Source: Brevibacterium antiquum
Lineage (GTDB): Bacteria; Actinomycetota; Actinomycetes; Actinomycetales; Brevibacteriaceae
Length of the DNA stretch: 64,000 nucleotides
Direction: 5' to 3'
NCBI RefSeq assembly: GCF_016107655.1
Contig: NZ_JABASX010000008.1
Location: 184,542 to 248,541 of the forward strand
This document shows, in pieces, positions 33,889 to 43,922 of the stretch. The translations under genes and the position numbers were made by a program. Below the pieces are notes generated by a model that did not search any database, was not told the origin of the DNA, and was given only the letters and a program-made list of their open reading frames with translations. Every line of letters starts with the position of its first letter. The stretch's first letter is position 1.

Positions 33889-34515
33889 ATGGTGAGCATG
33901 GATGAACTCATGGACCGCACCCTCGATGCTGTCGGACCGCGCCTGAAGCAGCTGCGACAGCGCCGCGACATCACTCTCACCGATCTTTCCGAAGAGACCG
34001 GCATCTCGATCAGCACACTGTCCCGGCTCGAAGCCGGTCACCGCCGCCCCAGCCTCGAGCAGCTTCTGCCCTTGGCACGCGCATTCGGAGCCACTCTCGA
34101 CGAGCTCGTCGATGCTCCACCGACCGGGGATCCGCGCATCAATCTGCGTCCGATCCCCAGTGGTGACGGTCGCACCATCCTGCCTCTGACCCGTCGGGCC
34201 GGGGGCATCCAGGCCTACAAGTTCGTCCTTCCCGCCGGGGACGACGAGACAGTGCCAGAGCTGCGCACCCATGAGGGCTATGACTGGGCGTTCGTCCTCA
34301 ACGGCAGGCTCCGACTCGTCCTGGGCGAACACGACCTCATCCTCGAACCAGGCGAGGCCGCCGAGTTCGACACTCGCACTCCGCACTGGTTCGGTGCCAC
34401 CAGCTCAGGACCGGTCGAATTCCTCAGCCTCGTCGGCAAACAGGGAGAACGAGCCCACATCCGAGCGGCACCGAAGCGCCACCTCGGCGCAGAGCAGAAG
34501 CACCAGGCGAACTGA
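33889..34515 (+). CDS. HTH-XRE/cupin transcriptional regulator
   Basis: 208 residues from the ATG at 33889; an ATG three codons later (33898) is the alternative. The XRE HTH (about 15-75) reads GPRLKQLRQRRDITLTDLSEETGISISTLSRLEAGHRRPSL. A cupin_2 domain lies near 110-190 (HEGYDWAFVLNGRLRLVLGEHDLILEPGEAAEFDTRTPHWFG). Such regulators sense small ligands through the cupin. Divergent orientation and shared operator suggest it controls the flavoprotein-methyltransferase pair. Confidence 0.9.
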   Translation: MVSMDELMDRTLDAVGPRLKQLRQRRDITLTDLSEETGISISTLSRLEAGHRRPSLEQLLPLARAFGATLDELVDAPPTGDPRINLRPIPSGDGRTILPLTRRAGGIQAYKFVLPAGDDETVPELRTHEGYDWAFVLNGRLRLVLGEHDLILEPGEAAEFDTRTPHWFGATSSGPVEFLSLVGKQGERAHIRAAPKRHLGAEQKHQAN

Positions 34516-34521
34516 CTGGCT

Positions 34522-34941
34522 TCAGCCGACGTCCATGAGTGTCGACCGGATGATGAAGCGATTGCCCGTCGGTGACTCGACGCTGAAGCCGCCTCCCCGT
34601 CCGGGCACCACATCCACCGTCAGATGCGTGTGCTTCCAGTATTCGAACTGCTCGACCGACATCCAGAAGTCGAGGCCGGACTTCTCGCTGTCGTCGATGG
34701 GCAGTTCGAAGTGTCCGAGCAGGACATCGGCATCGGAGGTCAGGAAGTCGCCTTCTGGGAAGCACATCGGCGAGGACCCGTCGCAGCAGCCACCCGACTG
34801 GTGGAACATCAGTTGACCGTGTTTGGCGACCAGTTCGCCGAGAAGGTCGACGGCGACCTGTGTCATGGCCACCCGGGACTTCTCCTCCCCGTCGATGGTG
34901 GGGGCCGATTCCAGTGCTGCTGTCTGTGTCGATTCACTCAT
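34522..34941 (-). CDS. DUF779 protein, partner of aldehyde dehydrogenase
   Basis: 139 residues. The Cys-rich motif HQSGGCCDGSSPMCFPEGDF and the later FWMSVEQFEYWKHTHLTVDVVPGRGGGFSVESPTGNRF identify DUF779. This family is nearly always next to an NAD-dependent aldehyde dehydrogenase. The four Cys-containing segment could bind a metal. Its stop is just 6 bp from the convergent HTH-cupin gene, and its ATG overlaps the dehydrogenase stop by one base. Biochemical role unknown. Confidence 0.92.
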   Translation of the reverse strand: MSESTQTAALESAPTIDGEEKSRVAMTQVAVDLLGELVAKHGQLMFHQSGGCCDGSSPMCFPEGDFLTSDADVLLGHFELPIDDSEKSGLDFWMSVEQFEYWKHTHLTVDVVPGRGGGFSVESPTGNRFIIRSTLMDVG

Positions 34942-36464
34942 CAGAAAAATCCTTGTGCGTTCTCCGAGTAGCTGACCAGCAGGTTCTTCGTCTGCTGGTA
35001 GTGGTCGAGCATCATCAGGTGGTTCTCACGTCCGATTCCCGATGATTTGTATCCGCCGAACGCGGCATGTGCCGGGTAGGCGTGATAGTTGTTCACCCAG
35101 ACACGGCCGGCCTGGATGTCACGGCCGGCACGGTAGGCGATGTTGCCGGTGCGGGCCCAGACGCCGGCCCCCAGACCGTAGAGCGTGTCGTTGGCGGTGG
35201 TGATGGCGTCGTCGTAGTCCTTGAACGAGGTCAGTGCCACGACTGGACCGAAGATCTCCTCCTGGAAGATCCGCATATTGTTCGAGCCCTTGAAGATGGT
35301 GGGCTGGACGTAGAAGCCGCCTGAGAGATCTCCTTCGAGTTCGGCCTTGTCTCCTCCGATGAGCACCTCGGCACCTTCGTCCTTGCCGATCTGCAGGTAG
35401 GACATGATCTTCTCGTACTGATCATTCGAGGCCTGCGCACCGACCTGGGTATCGGTGTCGAGTGGATTGCCCTGCTTGATCGCTCGCACACGCTCGACAC
35501 CGGCGGCGACGAAGTCATCGAAGATCGACTCCTGGACGAGAGCGCGAGACGGACAGGTGCAGACCTCACCCTGATTGAGTGCGAACATCGCGAAGCCTTC
35601 GAGCGCCTTGTCGCGGTAGCTGTCGTCGGCGGCGAGGACGTCTTCGAAGAAGATGTTCGGTGACTTGCCGCCGAGTTCCAGGGTGACCGGGATGATGTTC
35701 TGCGAGGCGTACTGCATGATCAGACGACCGGTCGTCGTCTCACCGGTGAACGCGATCTTCTTGATCCGCTTGTTCGAGGCCAGTGGTTTACCTGCCTCGA
35801 CGCCGAAGCCGTTGACGATGTTGAGGACACCGGGTGGCAGCAGATCGCCGACGAGTTCAGCCAGGATGAGGATCGAGGCCGGAGTCTGCTCGGCGGGCTT
35901 GAGGACGACGCAGTTGCCTGCGGCGAGCGCCGGTGCCAGCTTCCACGTGGCCATGAGGATGGGGAAGTTCCACGGGATGATCTGTCCGACGACGCCGAGC
36001 GGTTCGTGGAAGTGATGGGCCACGGTGTCGTCGTCGATCTGCGACAGGCCGCCTTCTTGAGCCCGGATCGCTGCGGCGAAATAGCGGAAGTGGTCGATGG
36101 CCAGTGGGATGTCGGCGGCCAGTGGTTCGCGGATGCCCTTGCCGTTGTCCCAGGTCTCTGCGACCGCGAGCATCTCAAGATTGGCCTCCATGCGATCAGC
36201 GATCTTGAGGAGGATGTTCGAGCGCTCGGTCACCGAGGTCTTCCCCCAAGCAGGTGCTGCTGCCCAGGCCGCATCGAGGGCGGTTTCGATGTCGTCGGCG
36301 GTGGAGCTGGGGATCTCTGTGAATGCCTGTCCGGTGACGGGAGTGATGTTGTCGAAGTAGTCGCCGTTCTTCGGCGGCACCCACTCGCCTCCGATGTAGT
36401 TCTCGTAGCGCGACTTGAACGTGACGAGCGAACCTTCGGTACCGGGTGCTGAGTAGACTGCCAT
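34941..36464 (-). CDS. NAD-dependent aldehyde dehydrogenase (AldB/ExaC-like)
   Basis: 507 residues from the ATG at 36462-36464, which has AAGGAG at ideal spacing; the open frame upstream is not family-like. It is a complete [25 protein letters not shown] near residue 170, the general base Glu in [14 protein letters not shown], the nucleophile Cys in [15 protein letters not shown] and the C-terminal [23 protein letters not shown]. The YHAYPAH region and the DUF779 partner are typical of acetaldehyde/alcohol-induced AldB/ExaC enzymes. Expression may depend on the duplicated 21-bp element upstream. Confidence 0.93.
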   Translation of the reverse strand: MAVYSAPGTEGSLVTFKSRYENYIGGEWVPPKNGDYFDNITPVTGQAFTEIPSSTADDIETALDAAWAAAPAWGKTSVTERSNILLKIADRMEANLEMLAVAETWDNGKGIREPLAADIPLAIDHFRYFAAAIRAQEGGLSQIDDDTVAHHFHEPLGVVGQIIPWNFPILMATWKLAPALAAGNCVVLKPAEQTPASILILAELVGDLLPPGVLNIVNGFGVEAGKPLASNKRIKKIAFTGETTTGRLIMQYASQNIIPVTLELGGKSPNIFFEDVLAADDSYRDKALEGFAMFALNQGEVCTCPSRALVQESIFDDFVAAGVERVRAIKQGNPLDTDTQVGAQASNDQYEKIMSYLQIGKDEGAEVLIGGDKAELEGDLSGGFYVQPTIFKGSNNMRIFQEEIFGPVVALTSFKDYDDAITTANDTLYGLGAGVWARTGNIAYRAGRDIQAGRVWVNNYHAYPAHAAFGGYKSSGIGRENHLMMLDHYQQTKNLLVSYSENAQGFF

Positions 36465-36600
36465 GACACTCCTTCGTGTGAGTCCATCCGCTCGCATCGC
36501 ACGCATTGTTTCGCGTGCAGTGCATGGTCATGGTCGACTGCGCGGAGCGGATGTGTCCGTGTCCTCTCACCATAGGGCGGAGAGAGTGTGCGAACAATAG

Positions 36601-36642
36601 CCTGCACGATTTCAAGGTGAACCTGCACGATTTCGAGGTGAA
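36601..36642. repeat. Duplicated 21-bp element upstream of aldehyde dehydrogenase
   Basis: Two abutting copies of CCTGCACGATTTCRAGGTGAA differ at one base. Two helical turns apart, they would place a bound regulator on the same DNA face about 140-180 bp before the dehydrogenase start. Activator binding is inference. Confidence 0.65.
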
Positions 36643-36716
36643 GTTGAGAGAATGACTCCATGGATGTCCGACCGAACGGCTACCTGGCCGGTTGCCTCAA
36701 CACTGAGGAATCCCCC

Positions 36717-36755
36717 GTGCAGACAAGCTGTGCAGACAAGCTGTGCAGACAAGCT
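36717..36755 (+). repeat. Perfect 13-bp tandem repeat, three copies
   Basis: GTGCAGACAAGCT is repeated three times head to tail without mismatch. It is a micro-minisatellite that could vary by slippage. It lies in the intergenic region between aldehyde dehydrogenase and the SRPBCC gene. Confidence 0.85.
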
Positions 36756-36857
36756 GATCGCTGAGCATCTGAGCGTCGCTGTCCGCATGACGGAGATGTT
36801 CGCCGTTCTCATGCGGGATGCGTTCGGCGCCAGGTACGACAGACGATAGCGCTGGTT

Positions 36858-37310
36858 CTAGTCGGTTCTGAGTATATTTCGCCGGAGGAGTTCGAGGCTG
36901 AAGTCCCACCCGTCGGCGAAGAAGTCGCGCGCTTCGCCTCGGCGTTCGGTTGGAATGTCGTCAAAGCAATGCACGATGGTCACCCTCGTATCCTCGCCAT
37001 GAGCTTGCAGAGTGATCTCGACATGGTCGGATCGGCCGAAGCGCCCATTCGTCCGACGAAGGATCCTCATGCAGCGCCGCTCCTCGAATACGGTGATCTC
37101 ACCAGTGAGCACATACTCGTAGGAGTGGTCGCTGTAGTGCTCCTCGTAGGGGCTGCCGACTCGTGGTTCGAAGTCGATCTGCACTGTCGGCGGCGGACAC
37201 CACCATCTGCTCAATCGAATCGGGTCTGCCACGTGCGGCCAGACCTGGGCAGCCGGCGCCTTGACCACCAGCGATCTGTCGAAGCCCCATTCCGGATTCT
37301 TGTCGGCCAT
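36858..37310 (-). CDS. SRPBCC/AHSA1-domain protein
   Basis: 150 residues. A START-like fold: FDRSLVVKAPAAQVWPHVADPIRLSRWWCPPP at the start, a central GSPYEEHYSDHSYEYVLTGEI strand set and the C-terminal helix ARDFFADGWDFSLELLRRNIL. Family members bind hydrophobic ligands or Hsp90-like partners. I start it at the ATG at 37308-37310; the frame also allows a GTG two codons earlier. No functional context. Confidence 0.82.
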   Translation of the reverse strand: MADKNPEWGFDRSLVVKAPAAQVWPHVADPIRLSRWWCPPPTVQIDFEPRVGSPYEEHYSDHSYEYVLTGEITVFEERRCMRILRRTNGRFGRSDHVEITLQAHGEDTRVTIVHCFDDIPTERRGEARDFFADGWDFSLELLRRNILRTD

Positions 37311-37389
37311 GGGCACATTCTTCAGTGTCCGGCATCAAGCCACAAGGATGATTCAGATCCACCGGTCGGCAGGCTCTCATTCGAGCGCA

Positions 37390-38001
37390 CTACCGCGAGA
37401 CAATCGAACCGTTCGACGGCAAGGCGCCCCTGAAGGCAATGCGCACAGCCACAGCGTGCTCAATGTCGACACTGTCGATCGCTTGGACATGGAGGTGCGG
37501 CTCCGTGCTGTTGCCGGAGTTTCCACAGCGGCCGATTTCTTCACCGATCTCAACGTGCTGTCCCGCCCGAACCCGTGTGCTGCCATGCTGGAGATGGCAG
37601 AGTGAGACTATACCGCCGAGGCATCTGATCATGACGTGATTGCCGGCGAGCGAAAGCCAGCCCGCGCCGACACGCCGGGCCTGTGTCAGCGAGTATCCGA
37701 TCGACGGGACACCGCGGTACGAGAAATGATCACGCTCAGTGTCATGAGAAGCCACGACAGTTCCTGCGACCGGAGAGAGCACCGGACGGCCGAAGCCGAC
37801 AAAGTTCTCCGGAGGTTCCGGACGGAGGAGGGAGCCGAAGGTGAAGGGCGCCGATCTCCCAGAGCCATCGACCGGCACGAAGTCGATTGCGTATGACGTC
37901 GCGTAGAGTGTCGTGCCGTGGCTCGGCACCCGGTCGGCGGGACTGTTCTGGACCAGCCATCGGCCGGTGAAGGGGTAGTCCATATCGAGCAAGTCGGCCA
38001 T
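37390..38001 (-). CDS. M23 family metallopeptidase-like protein
   Basis: 203 residues from the ATG at 37999-38001 (GAGGA six bases upstream). The longer open frame is a shadow of the acetyltransferase gene. It carries an LytM/M23 fold: FVGFGRPVLSPVAGTVVAS, GNHVMIRCLGGIVSLCHLQHGS, VRAGQHVEIGEEIGRCGNSGNSTEPHLHVQ. The HLH zinc ligands are present; the partner His/Asp appear as HDTERD. No signal peptide is apparent, which is odd for a peptidoglycan hydrolase and suggests a cytoplasmic or regulatory role. It follows the acetyltransferase gene by 8 bp. Confidence 0.82.
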   Translation of the reverse strand: MADLLDMDYPFTGRWLVQNSPADRVPSHGTTLYATSYAIDFVPVDGSGRSAPFTFGSLLRPEPPENFVGFGRPVLSPVAGTVVASHDTERDHFSYRGVPSIGYSLTQARRVGAGWLSLAGNHVMIRCLGGIVSLCHLQHGSTRVRAGQHVEIGEEIGRCGNSGNSTEPHLHVQAIDSVDIEHAVAVRIAFRGALPSNGSIVSR

Positions 38002-38009
38002 GGGGTTCC

Positions 38010-38570
38010 TCACCTCGTGGAGTGCCCTCGCCGTACCGAGGAATACAGGAACATGTCCCGAGGTTCGCCGCCGACCATCTGATTCCTGGCCAGAAGTTCC
38101 TCGCGAACATAGCCTGCTCGCTCTGCGGTGCGAATCGATGCGATGTTCCACGGTTCGATGAATAGGTCGATTCGCTGTACTCCCGGAACAGTCCACCCGA
38201 ACTCGGTCAGGGCCGCGAGTGCCTCGGCCGCATAGCCGCGCCCACGCTCGGACGGTGCAACGGCATAACCAGCGCTCGCCCGCCCCTCGTCGAGATCCTT
38301 CAGCCAGAGACCGCAGTGACCGATCGCGAACTCATCGCAACGCCGCGCAATCGTCAACGAGAAGCCGGCTCCCTCTGCATGACGACCCTGCTGGCGTCTG
38401 ACCCAGTCACTTGCCTCCTGCATGGTGGCGTTTCCTGGCAGTGAACCCGTCTGCGGCACATAGGGATCGGTCGACAGCTGCTGAGCCATTGCGGCGTCCC
38501 GCGCCTCCACTGCTCGCAGCAGCACCTGCCCACAAGCCGGTGGCTCCGCGGGCCAGGGTGGCAGTGTCAT
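38010..38570 (-). CDS. GNAT N-acetyltransferase (RimJ/RimL-like)
   Basis: 186 residues. The acetyl-CoA site is YAVAPSERGRGYAAEALAALTEF (about 103-125), followed by IDLFIEPWNIASIRTAERAGYVRE, typical of RimJ/RimL-type enzymes. The ATG overlaps the aquaporin stop by four bases (ATGA), an unusual pairing, and the gene is followed closely by the M23 gene. The acceptor is unknown. Confidence 0.88.
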   Translation of the reverse strand: MTLPPWPAEPPACGQVLLRAVEARDAAMAQQLSTDPYVPQTGSLPGNATMQEASDWVRRQQGRHAEGAGFSLTIARRCDEFAIGHCGLWLKDLDEGRASAGYAVAPSERGRGYAAEALAALTEFGWTVPGVQRIDLFIEPWNIASIRTAERAGYVREELLARNQMVGGEPRDMFLYSSVRRGHSTR

Positions 38571-39325
38571 CCGCCCTCGGTGATGGGAACTTCGGCAGCC
38601 TTCGGGAACAGAAGGTTATAGGTGAGTCCGGCGACGGCGGCACCAGCGAGCGGTGCGAGGAAGAACACCCACACCTGACCGAGCGCATCTCCACCGGCGA
38701 ATACCGCGACACCGAAGGAACGTGCCGGATTGACCGATGTGTTCGACACCGGAATGGCCACGAGGTGGATGAGTGTGAGTGAGAGGCCGATCGCCAGAGG
38801 AGCCATTCCGACTGGGGACCTGTCGTCGGTCGCCCCGAGGATGACGTAGAGGAAGATGGCGGTGAGGACGAACTCGGCGACGAGGACGCTGACCAAGGAG
38901 AAACCATTCGGGGAGAACTCTCCATAGCCGTTCGTCGCCAGACCGTCCCTCGCAAGCGAATAGTCGGGATTGCCCGAGGCGATGAGGAGCACGACTCCGC
39001 CGGCGGCGATTCCGGCGACCAGCTGTGTGATCCAGTAGGGAACGGCGTCCTTGACCGGTGTCCTGCCCGCAAGTACACAGCCCAGCGTCACTGCGGGATT
39101 GAAGTGTCCACCGGAGACATGTCCGACGGCGTAGGCCATGACGACGACGGTGAGACCGAAGGCCAGCGCGACGCCGAGGAATCCGATGCCCATGTTGATG
39201 CCGTCGTCACCGACGACCTTTGCTGCGAATACGGCCGCGCCGCAGCCGCCGAAGACGAGAACGAAGGTGCCGAGGAATTCGGCGAAGATCTTCGAGACCA
39301 GGGAGGGTTTCTGCAGGACAGCCAT
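38567..39325 (-). CDS. aqpZ: Aquaporin Z-type channel
   Basis: 252 residues with six membrane helices and two half-helices. The two NPA motifs are HFNPAVT (about residue 76) and SVNPARSFG (about 200). The selectivity Arg follows the second NPA, and a His/Thr-rich constriction fits a water channel more than a glycerol facilitator. It opens a three-gene run: aquaporin, acetyltransferase, M23 protein. About 120 bp of sequence upstream holds no gene. Confidence 0.93.
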   Translation of the reverse strand: MAVLQKPSLVSKIFAEFLGTFVLVFGGCGAAVFAAKVVGDDGINMGIGFLGVALAFGLTVVVMAYAVGHVSGGHFNPAVTLGCVLAGRTPVKDAVPYWITQLVAGIAAGGVVLLIASGNPDYSLARDGLATNGYGEFSPNGFSLVSVLVAEFVLTAIFLYVILGATDDRSPVGMAPLAIGLSLTLIHLVAIPVSNTSVNPARSFGVAVFAGGDALGQVWVFFLAPLAGAAVAGLTYNLLFPKAAEVPITEGG

Positions 39326-39445
39326 GATGATTCATCCCATCTGTGATGTGTGCCACATATCATGCCGTTTTCCATACTACAGTCACGCCTCAGCAGATGA
39401 GCCCAAGTCGCGCTGTCGTTTCCTCTGACTGGGGGCGACGCGGGC

Positions 39446-39916
39446 TCATACCAAGGGCATGACCATGCTCAGGCAGGGCGTCTGCTCATCCCACAGATCG
39501 GTCTCCTCGAGCGGGAAGAATCCCACCTTCTGGTAGAAGTGTCGTGTCCGGTCGTAGTTGGGATCGGGGTTCGAAGCCCCCAACGTCTTCACCTGCAGCA
39601 GCTTGGCGCCCCGTCTGCGCACATCGGCTGCAATCGCTCGCATCATTGCTGTGCCGACCCCTGCCCCATGTTCTGATCGGTCGACAACCGTGAAATGGAC
39701 TTCGGCAGAGTGATCGAAATGCCACGACACCAGTGTGACCCCGACGACCTCGCCAGCCTCGTTTCGCACCGTCCAGGTCTCCATGATTCGTGCATCATCG
39801 ACGTACTCGGCGTTGGATTCCGGCCTGCCGAACCACTCCGGGACAGTCAGCAGAAGACGATCCACATCGTCGGGCACCTGTTCATCTCTCACTGCACTCC
39901 ATCGTGTCTGTGCCAT
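39446..39916 (-). CDS. GNAT family N-acetyltransferase
   Basis: 156 residues from the ATG at 39914-39916. The core is EVHFTVVDRSEHGAGVGTAMMRAIAADVRRRGAKLLQVKTLG with the acetyl-CoA loop SEHGAGVGTAM, and the tail FYQKVGFFPLEETDLWDEQTPCLSMVMPL is typical of single-domain GNATs. Upstream in-frame residues to 39976 lack a ribosome site. Divergent from the small membrane protein gene. Acceptor unknown. Confidence 0.85.
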   Translation of the reverse strand: MAQTRWSAVRDEQVPDDVDRLLLTVPEWFGRPESNAEYVDDARIMETWTVRNEAGEVVGVTLVSWHFDHSAEVHFTVVDRSEHGAGVGTAMMRAIAADVRRRGAKLLQVKTLGASNPDPNYDRTRHFYQKVGFFPLEETDLWDEQTPCLSMVMPLV

Positions 39917-39974
39917 ACCCTCAATCCTAGCGCCCACCTCGGCGAGGGGACCGGCACTTGGTACGCTGACGAAC

Positions 39975-40190
39975 ATGAGCGATGTCGACAGCCCGGTTCT
40001 CCGCCTGATTCCCTATCTCGCGGCATTCACGGTCGCGGTGTTCCTCGGCCTGCCCGCGATGGGCAACGGAGATCTGCTGACGACCGTCGTCGTCATCGCC
40101 GTCGCCTACTTCGTGACCTACTACCTGGTCAGGTACGTCATCGGACTCATCGTCCGCAACCGCCGCAACAGCACCGACGACCAGGACTAG
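39975..40190 (+). CDS. Small two-helix membrane protein, unknown
   Basis: 71 residues. Two hydrophobic helices (about 11-30 and 36-58) are separated by a short loop (MGNGD), with a basic/acidic C-terminus (RNRRNSTDDQD). The ATG lies in a region freed by the divergent acetyltransferase start. No family recognised. It ends three bases before the convergent permease gene. Confidence 0.6.
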   Translation: MSDVDSPVLRLIPYLAAFTVAVFLGLPAMGNGDLLTTVVVIAVAYFVTYYLVRYVIGLIVRNRRNSTDDQD

Positions 40191-40193
40191 CAG

Positions 40194-41264
40194 CTACCTC
40201 TCGTCCTGCGCAGGCACGACGACCTTGCGGATGATGATCATTCCCGAGGCAGCCACGGGCACAGCGACCACGGCGCCGAGGACTCCGCCCAGGGTGCCGC
40301 CGGCGATGGCCGCGATGATGACGAGCGCACCGGGCACATTGACCGCGGTCTTCATGATGCGGGGGCTGAGCAGATACGCCTCCACCTGCATGTACACGAG
40401 GTAGTAGATGCCGACGGCGATCCCCAGCCCCGGAGAGACCATGAGGCAGGATCCGGTGATGATGATCGCACCAGTGATCGGGCCGACGAGTGGGATGAGT
40501 GAGGCGAGGAACGCGATGAACGCCAACAGCGCCGGCAGCGGGGCACCGATGATGGTGAGGAAGATCGCCGAGCACACGCCGTTGACGATGCCCAAGGACA
40601 CCTGTCCCAGAACGTAGCGTCCGATGGATCGGGTGACTTCCTCGGTGACGGATTCGACGGTCGGTCGGGAGCTCGCAGCGACGAGGGAGAGCATGGCCGA
40701 CTTGATCGTCGGCATCGTCACGGCGAAGTAGATAGTGAGGATGACGACGATGACGACGCCGGCGAGGAAGCTGATAATGCCGGCTCCGATGGACACGACC
40801 CCGCCGCCCAACGACACCACGTTCTTCGGGTCGGATGCCCACTCGCCGAGGTTGGCGAAGATCTTGTCGAGATCGACCGCTCCTGTGAATCTCTGTTCGA
40901 GGTCGGCGACCCACCCTGTGGCCGCCAGGCTCGCGACGATGTCCGGAAGATCACCGATGAACTGCTGGATCTGGCTGATGACGGCAGGGGCGATGAGCAG
41001 CACAGCACCCGCGACGATGGCGAGGAAGGCCAGAACGACGAGGACGACCGACAGGGACCGGGGCAGCCTGCGCTCGACCAGCCACAGCACGATCGGTTCG
41101 AGCCCGAGCGCGAGGAACAGGGCCAGACCGATGTAGATGATGACGGTCGCCACGGACTGCAGGGCCGTGATCAGCCCGAACGCGAGTCCCACTCCGAGCG
41201 TTCCGGTGAAGCCGACCCGGAATGCGCTGTTGAGAGTCAGCGATTTTCCCTGCCCTTTGCCCAT
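40194..41264 (-). CDS. AI-2E/PerM family transporter
   Basis: 356 residues with about eight membrane helices. The family pattern is clear: IYIGLALFLALGLEPIVLWLVERRLPRSLSVVLVVLAFL, a central amphipathic region (FIGDLPDIVASLAATGW), EVTRSIGRYVLGQVSLGIVNGV, IPLVGPITGAI, and VEAYLLSPRIMKTAVNVPG. Members export autoinducer-2 or act as Na+/H+ exchangers; the substrate is not predictable. It is monocistronic, and a promoter region of about 100 bp separates it from the divergent M3 gene. Confidence 0.9.
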   Translation of the reverse strand: MGKGQGKSLTLNSAFRVGFTGTLGVGLAFGLITALQSVATVIIYIGLALFLALGLEPIVLWLVERRLPRSLSVVLVVLAFLAIVAGAVLLIAPAVISQIQQFIGDLPDIVASLAATGWVADLEQRFTGAVDLDKIFANLGEWASDPKNVVSLGGGVVSIGAGIISFLAGVVIVVILTIYFAVTMPTIKSAMLSLVAASSRPTVESVTEEVTRSIGRYVLGQVSLGIVNGVCSAIFLTIIGAPLPALLAFIAFLASLIPLVGPITGAIIITGSCLMVSPGLGIAVGIYYLVYMQVEAYLLSPRIMKTAVNVPGALVIIAAIAGGTLGGVLGAVVAVPVAASGMIIIRKVVVPAQDER

Positions 41265-41371
41265 GGTGACAAGTGTAACCAGCGACCATGCGCTTCAGCG
41301 TGTTCACGCGTTAGGATCGAGGGCGAGACCTGGCACAATCCTTCAACCGTGTAGAAAGTGGTACGTCGACG

Positions 41372-43922
41372 ATGAGCTCCGATCCGAACAGCATCGATGT
41401 CTGGGAGGCCTTCCTCGACCCACACGGCGACTTCTCACTGCCCGACTTCTCCGCGGTCACTCCGGCATCACTGATCGCTGCGGTCAGGGCGGCCACCGAC
41501 TTCGCACGATCCGAGGTCGAAGACATCATCGGTGATGAGAACGATCCGACGTTCGTGTCGACAACCGTGCGCTTCGAATCCGCGACCATTCCCATGGCCC
41601 GCATCTCGGCCGTGGTGAGCGCCGTGGAGTCGAATCATCTCCGTCCCGAACTCGCCGATGCCGTCGCCGAGGTGTGGGATCGTCTGTCCGCAGCACGGAC
41701 CCGGATCTTCCTCGACGTCGATCTCTTCCACCGCATCGAACAGGTCCCGTCCAGCGATCTCAATCCCGAGGACAAACGTCAGCAGGAGCTCACGGTCGAG
41801 GAATTTGTGCGTGCGGGAGCCCGCCTCGGCGAAGAAGAACGCGAGCAGATGTCCACGATCGCGGCCGAACTCACGACCCTGGCAACCTCCTTCTCCCGGG
41901 CACTGCAGAAAGACACCCGGGATCTCGCAGTCCACCTCCGCGACGTGCAGCAGCTGGCCGGGATGAGCGAGGACCAGGTCGCCGCCGCCGCGAACCGAGC
42001 CGCCGAACGTGGCACGGACGGGTATCTGCTGCCACTGAACAACTTCACTCAGCAGCTCGTCCTCGAATCCCTGGAATCCGCCGAGACCCGCAGACTGGTG
42101 CTCGACAATTCGACCTCGCGCGGCGCTCGAGGCGGCGAAGGCGACACCCGTACCCAGGTGGCCGACACCACGGCGCTGCGAGCGCTGCAGGCGAAACTGC
42201 TGGGATACCCCTCGTACTCATCATTCGCAGTCGACAACCAGACCGCCGGCGGACCGGATGCGGCCGCGGACATCGTCTCCTCACTCATCGCCCCGGCCAA
42301 CGCTCAGCTGTCGACGGAGCTGGCGCAGGTCAAGGACCGCTACGGCCTCGATGATGTCGCCCCCGAGGATGTCAAGCACCAGCTCGCGCGATACCGGGCG
42401 GATGAGTTCGGCATCGATGCCGACGAGGTGGCCAAGTACTTTGAGTTCGACACTGTCCTCAATGAGGGTGTCTTCCGCGCCGCAACGGGCCTCTACGGAA
42501 TCACCTTCGCCCCGCGTGAGTCAGTCATCGGCTGGCACGAAGATGTTCTCTCCTTCGAGGTCACGGACACCAACGAACGCACCCTGGGACTCATCCTCCT
42601 CGACCCGTATTCCCGGGACACGAAGCGCGGCGGTGCCTGGATGGGCGAGTTGGTCACGAGTTCACGACTGACCGGGAACCTGCCCGTCGTCACCCTCTCA
42701 CTCAACCTGGCCAAACCCGGCGAGGGCCGACCGACGCTGCTCAACCCCACCGAGCTCAACACCTTCTTCCACGAATTCGGCCACGTCCTCCACGGCCTGT
42801 TCGCCAACTCGACCTACCCGTCGACCGCCGGCACCGCCGTTCCACGCGACTACGTGGAGTTCCCATCCCAGCTCAATGAGATGTGGCGCTTCCACCCGCA
42901 GGTCCTCCCCCACTACGCCAAACACGTCGACACGGGCGAGCCGATGCCAGAGTCGCTGGTCACAGCCCTTATCGAGAGCGAGAAGTTCGGGCAGGGAATC
43001 GACACGACCGAATACCTGGCTGCGGCCATGCTCGACCTGTCGTGGCATTCCCTTGAAGCCGGTGAACACATCACCGACGTCCTCTCCTTCGAATCCGAGG
43101 TCCTCGCCGCTGCCGGGTTCACCACTCTCGTTCCACCCCGCTATCGCACCACCTACTTCGGCCACATCTTCGCCTCAGGCTATGCCGCCGGCTACTACTC
43201 CTACCTCTATTCGGAGGTCATTGCGGCCTGGGTCAGCGAATGGTTCGACGCTCAGGGCGGACTCAACCGTGAGGCCGGCGATGCGTTCCGTGAAGCGATA
43301 CTGGCCCCCGGCTTCTCCATCGATCCGATGAGCGCGATCGAACGATTCTTCGGCACACGTCCCGATGTGGCGCCGCTGCTGCGCCGCCGCGGACTGGCGG
43401 AGCCGGTGGAGGAATCGGACGAAGCCGTCGAAGAGCCCGCCGAGGCCGAAGCCGTCGAACCACACGAACACCGCAACCATGCTGAGGTCGCCAAGGTCCT
43501 CGAGGCGAACGGAATCGAGCCGCAGATCAGGCTGTTCACCGATGCCACGCCCACGGCAGCCTCGGCGGCGGAGAAGGTCGGTGTCGAGGTCGGCGCGATC
43601 GCGAACAGCTTGATCTTCGCCTCCGGCGGGGAGCCGGTGCTCATCATGACCTCCGGACGTCACCGCGTGGACACGGAGCACGTGGCCAGGCTCATCGGCG
43701 CGGACTCCCTTGACCGAGCCGACAAGGACCTGGTGCGCACCGCAACGGGCCAGGTCATCGGCGGTGTCGCGCCCTGTGGACACCCGCAGTCGATTCCCAC
43801 GTACGTCGACACGGCGCTGAAGGACTATCCTGTTCTCTGGGCTGCCGCCGGCACACCGAATTCGGTGATGCCCCTGACATACGAGCAGCTGCTGGCGATC
43901 ACCGGAGGGAAGGAAATCACTG

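Larger units (their letters stand above)
36465..36857. other. 393-bp intergenic region upstream of aldehyde dehydrogenase
   Basis: No gene is supported here. Short frames lack ribosome sites and family resemblance. It holds the dehydrogenase promoter, two copies of a 21-bp element (36601-36642) and three copies of a 13-bp element (36717-36755), described separately. Confidence 0.6.

Noticed and set aside
36652..36849. A 65-codon plus-strand frame upstream of aldehyde dehydrogenase
   Set aside because: It spans the 13-bp triple repeat, has no ribosome site and no resemblance to any protein I know.
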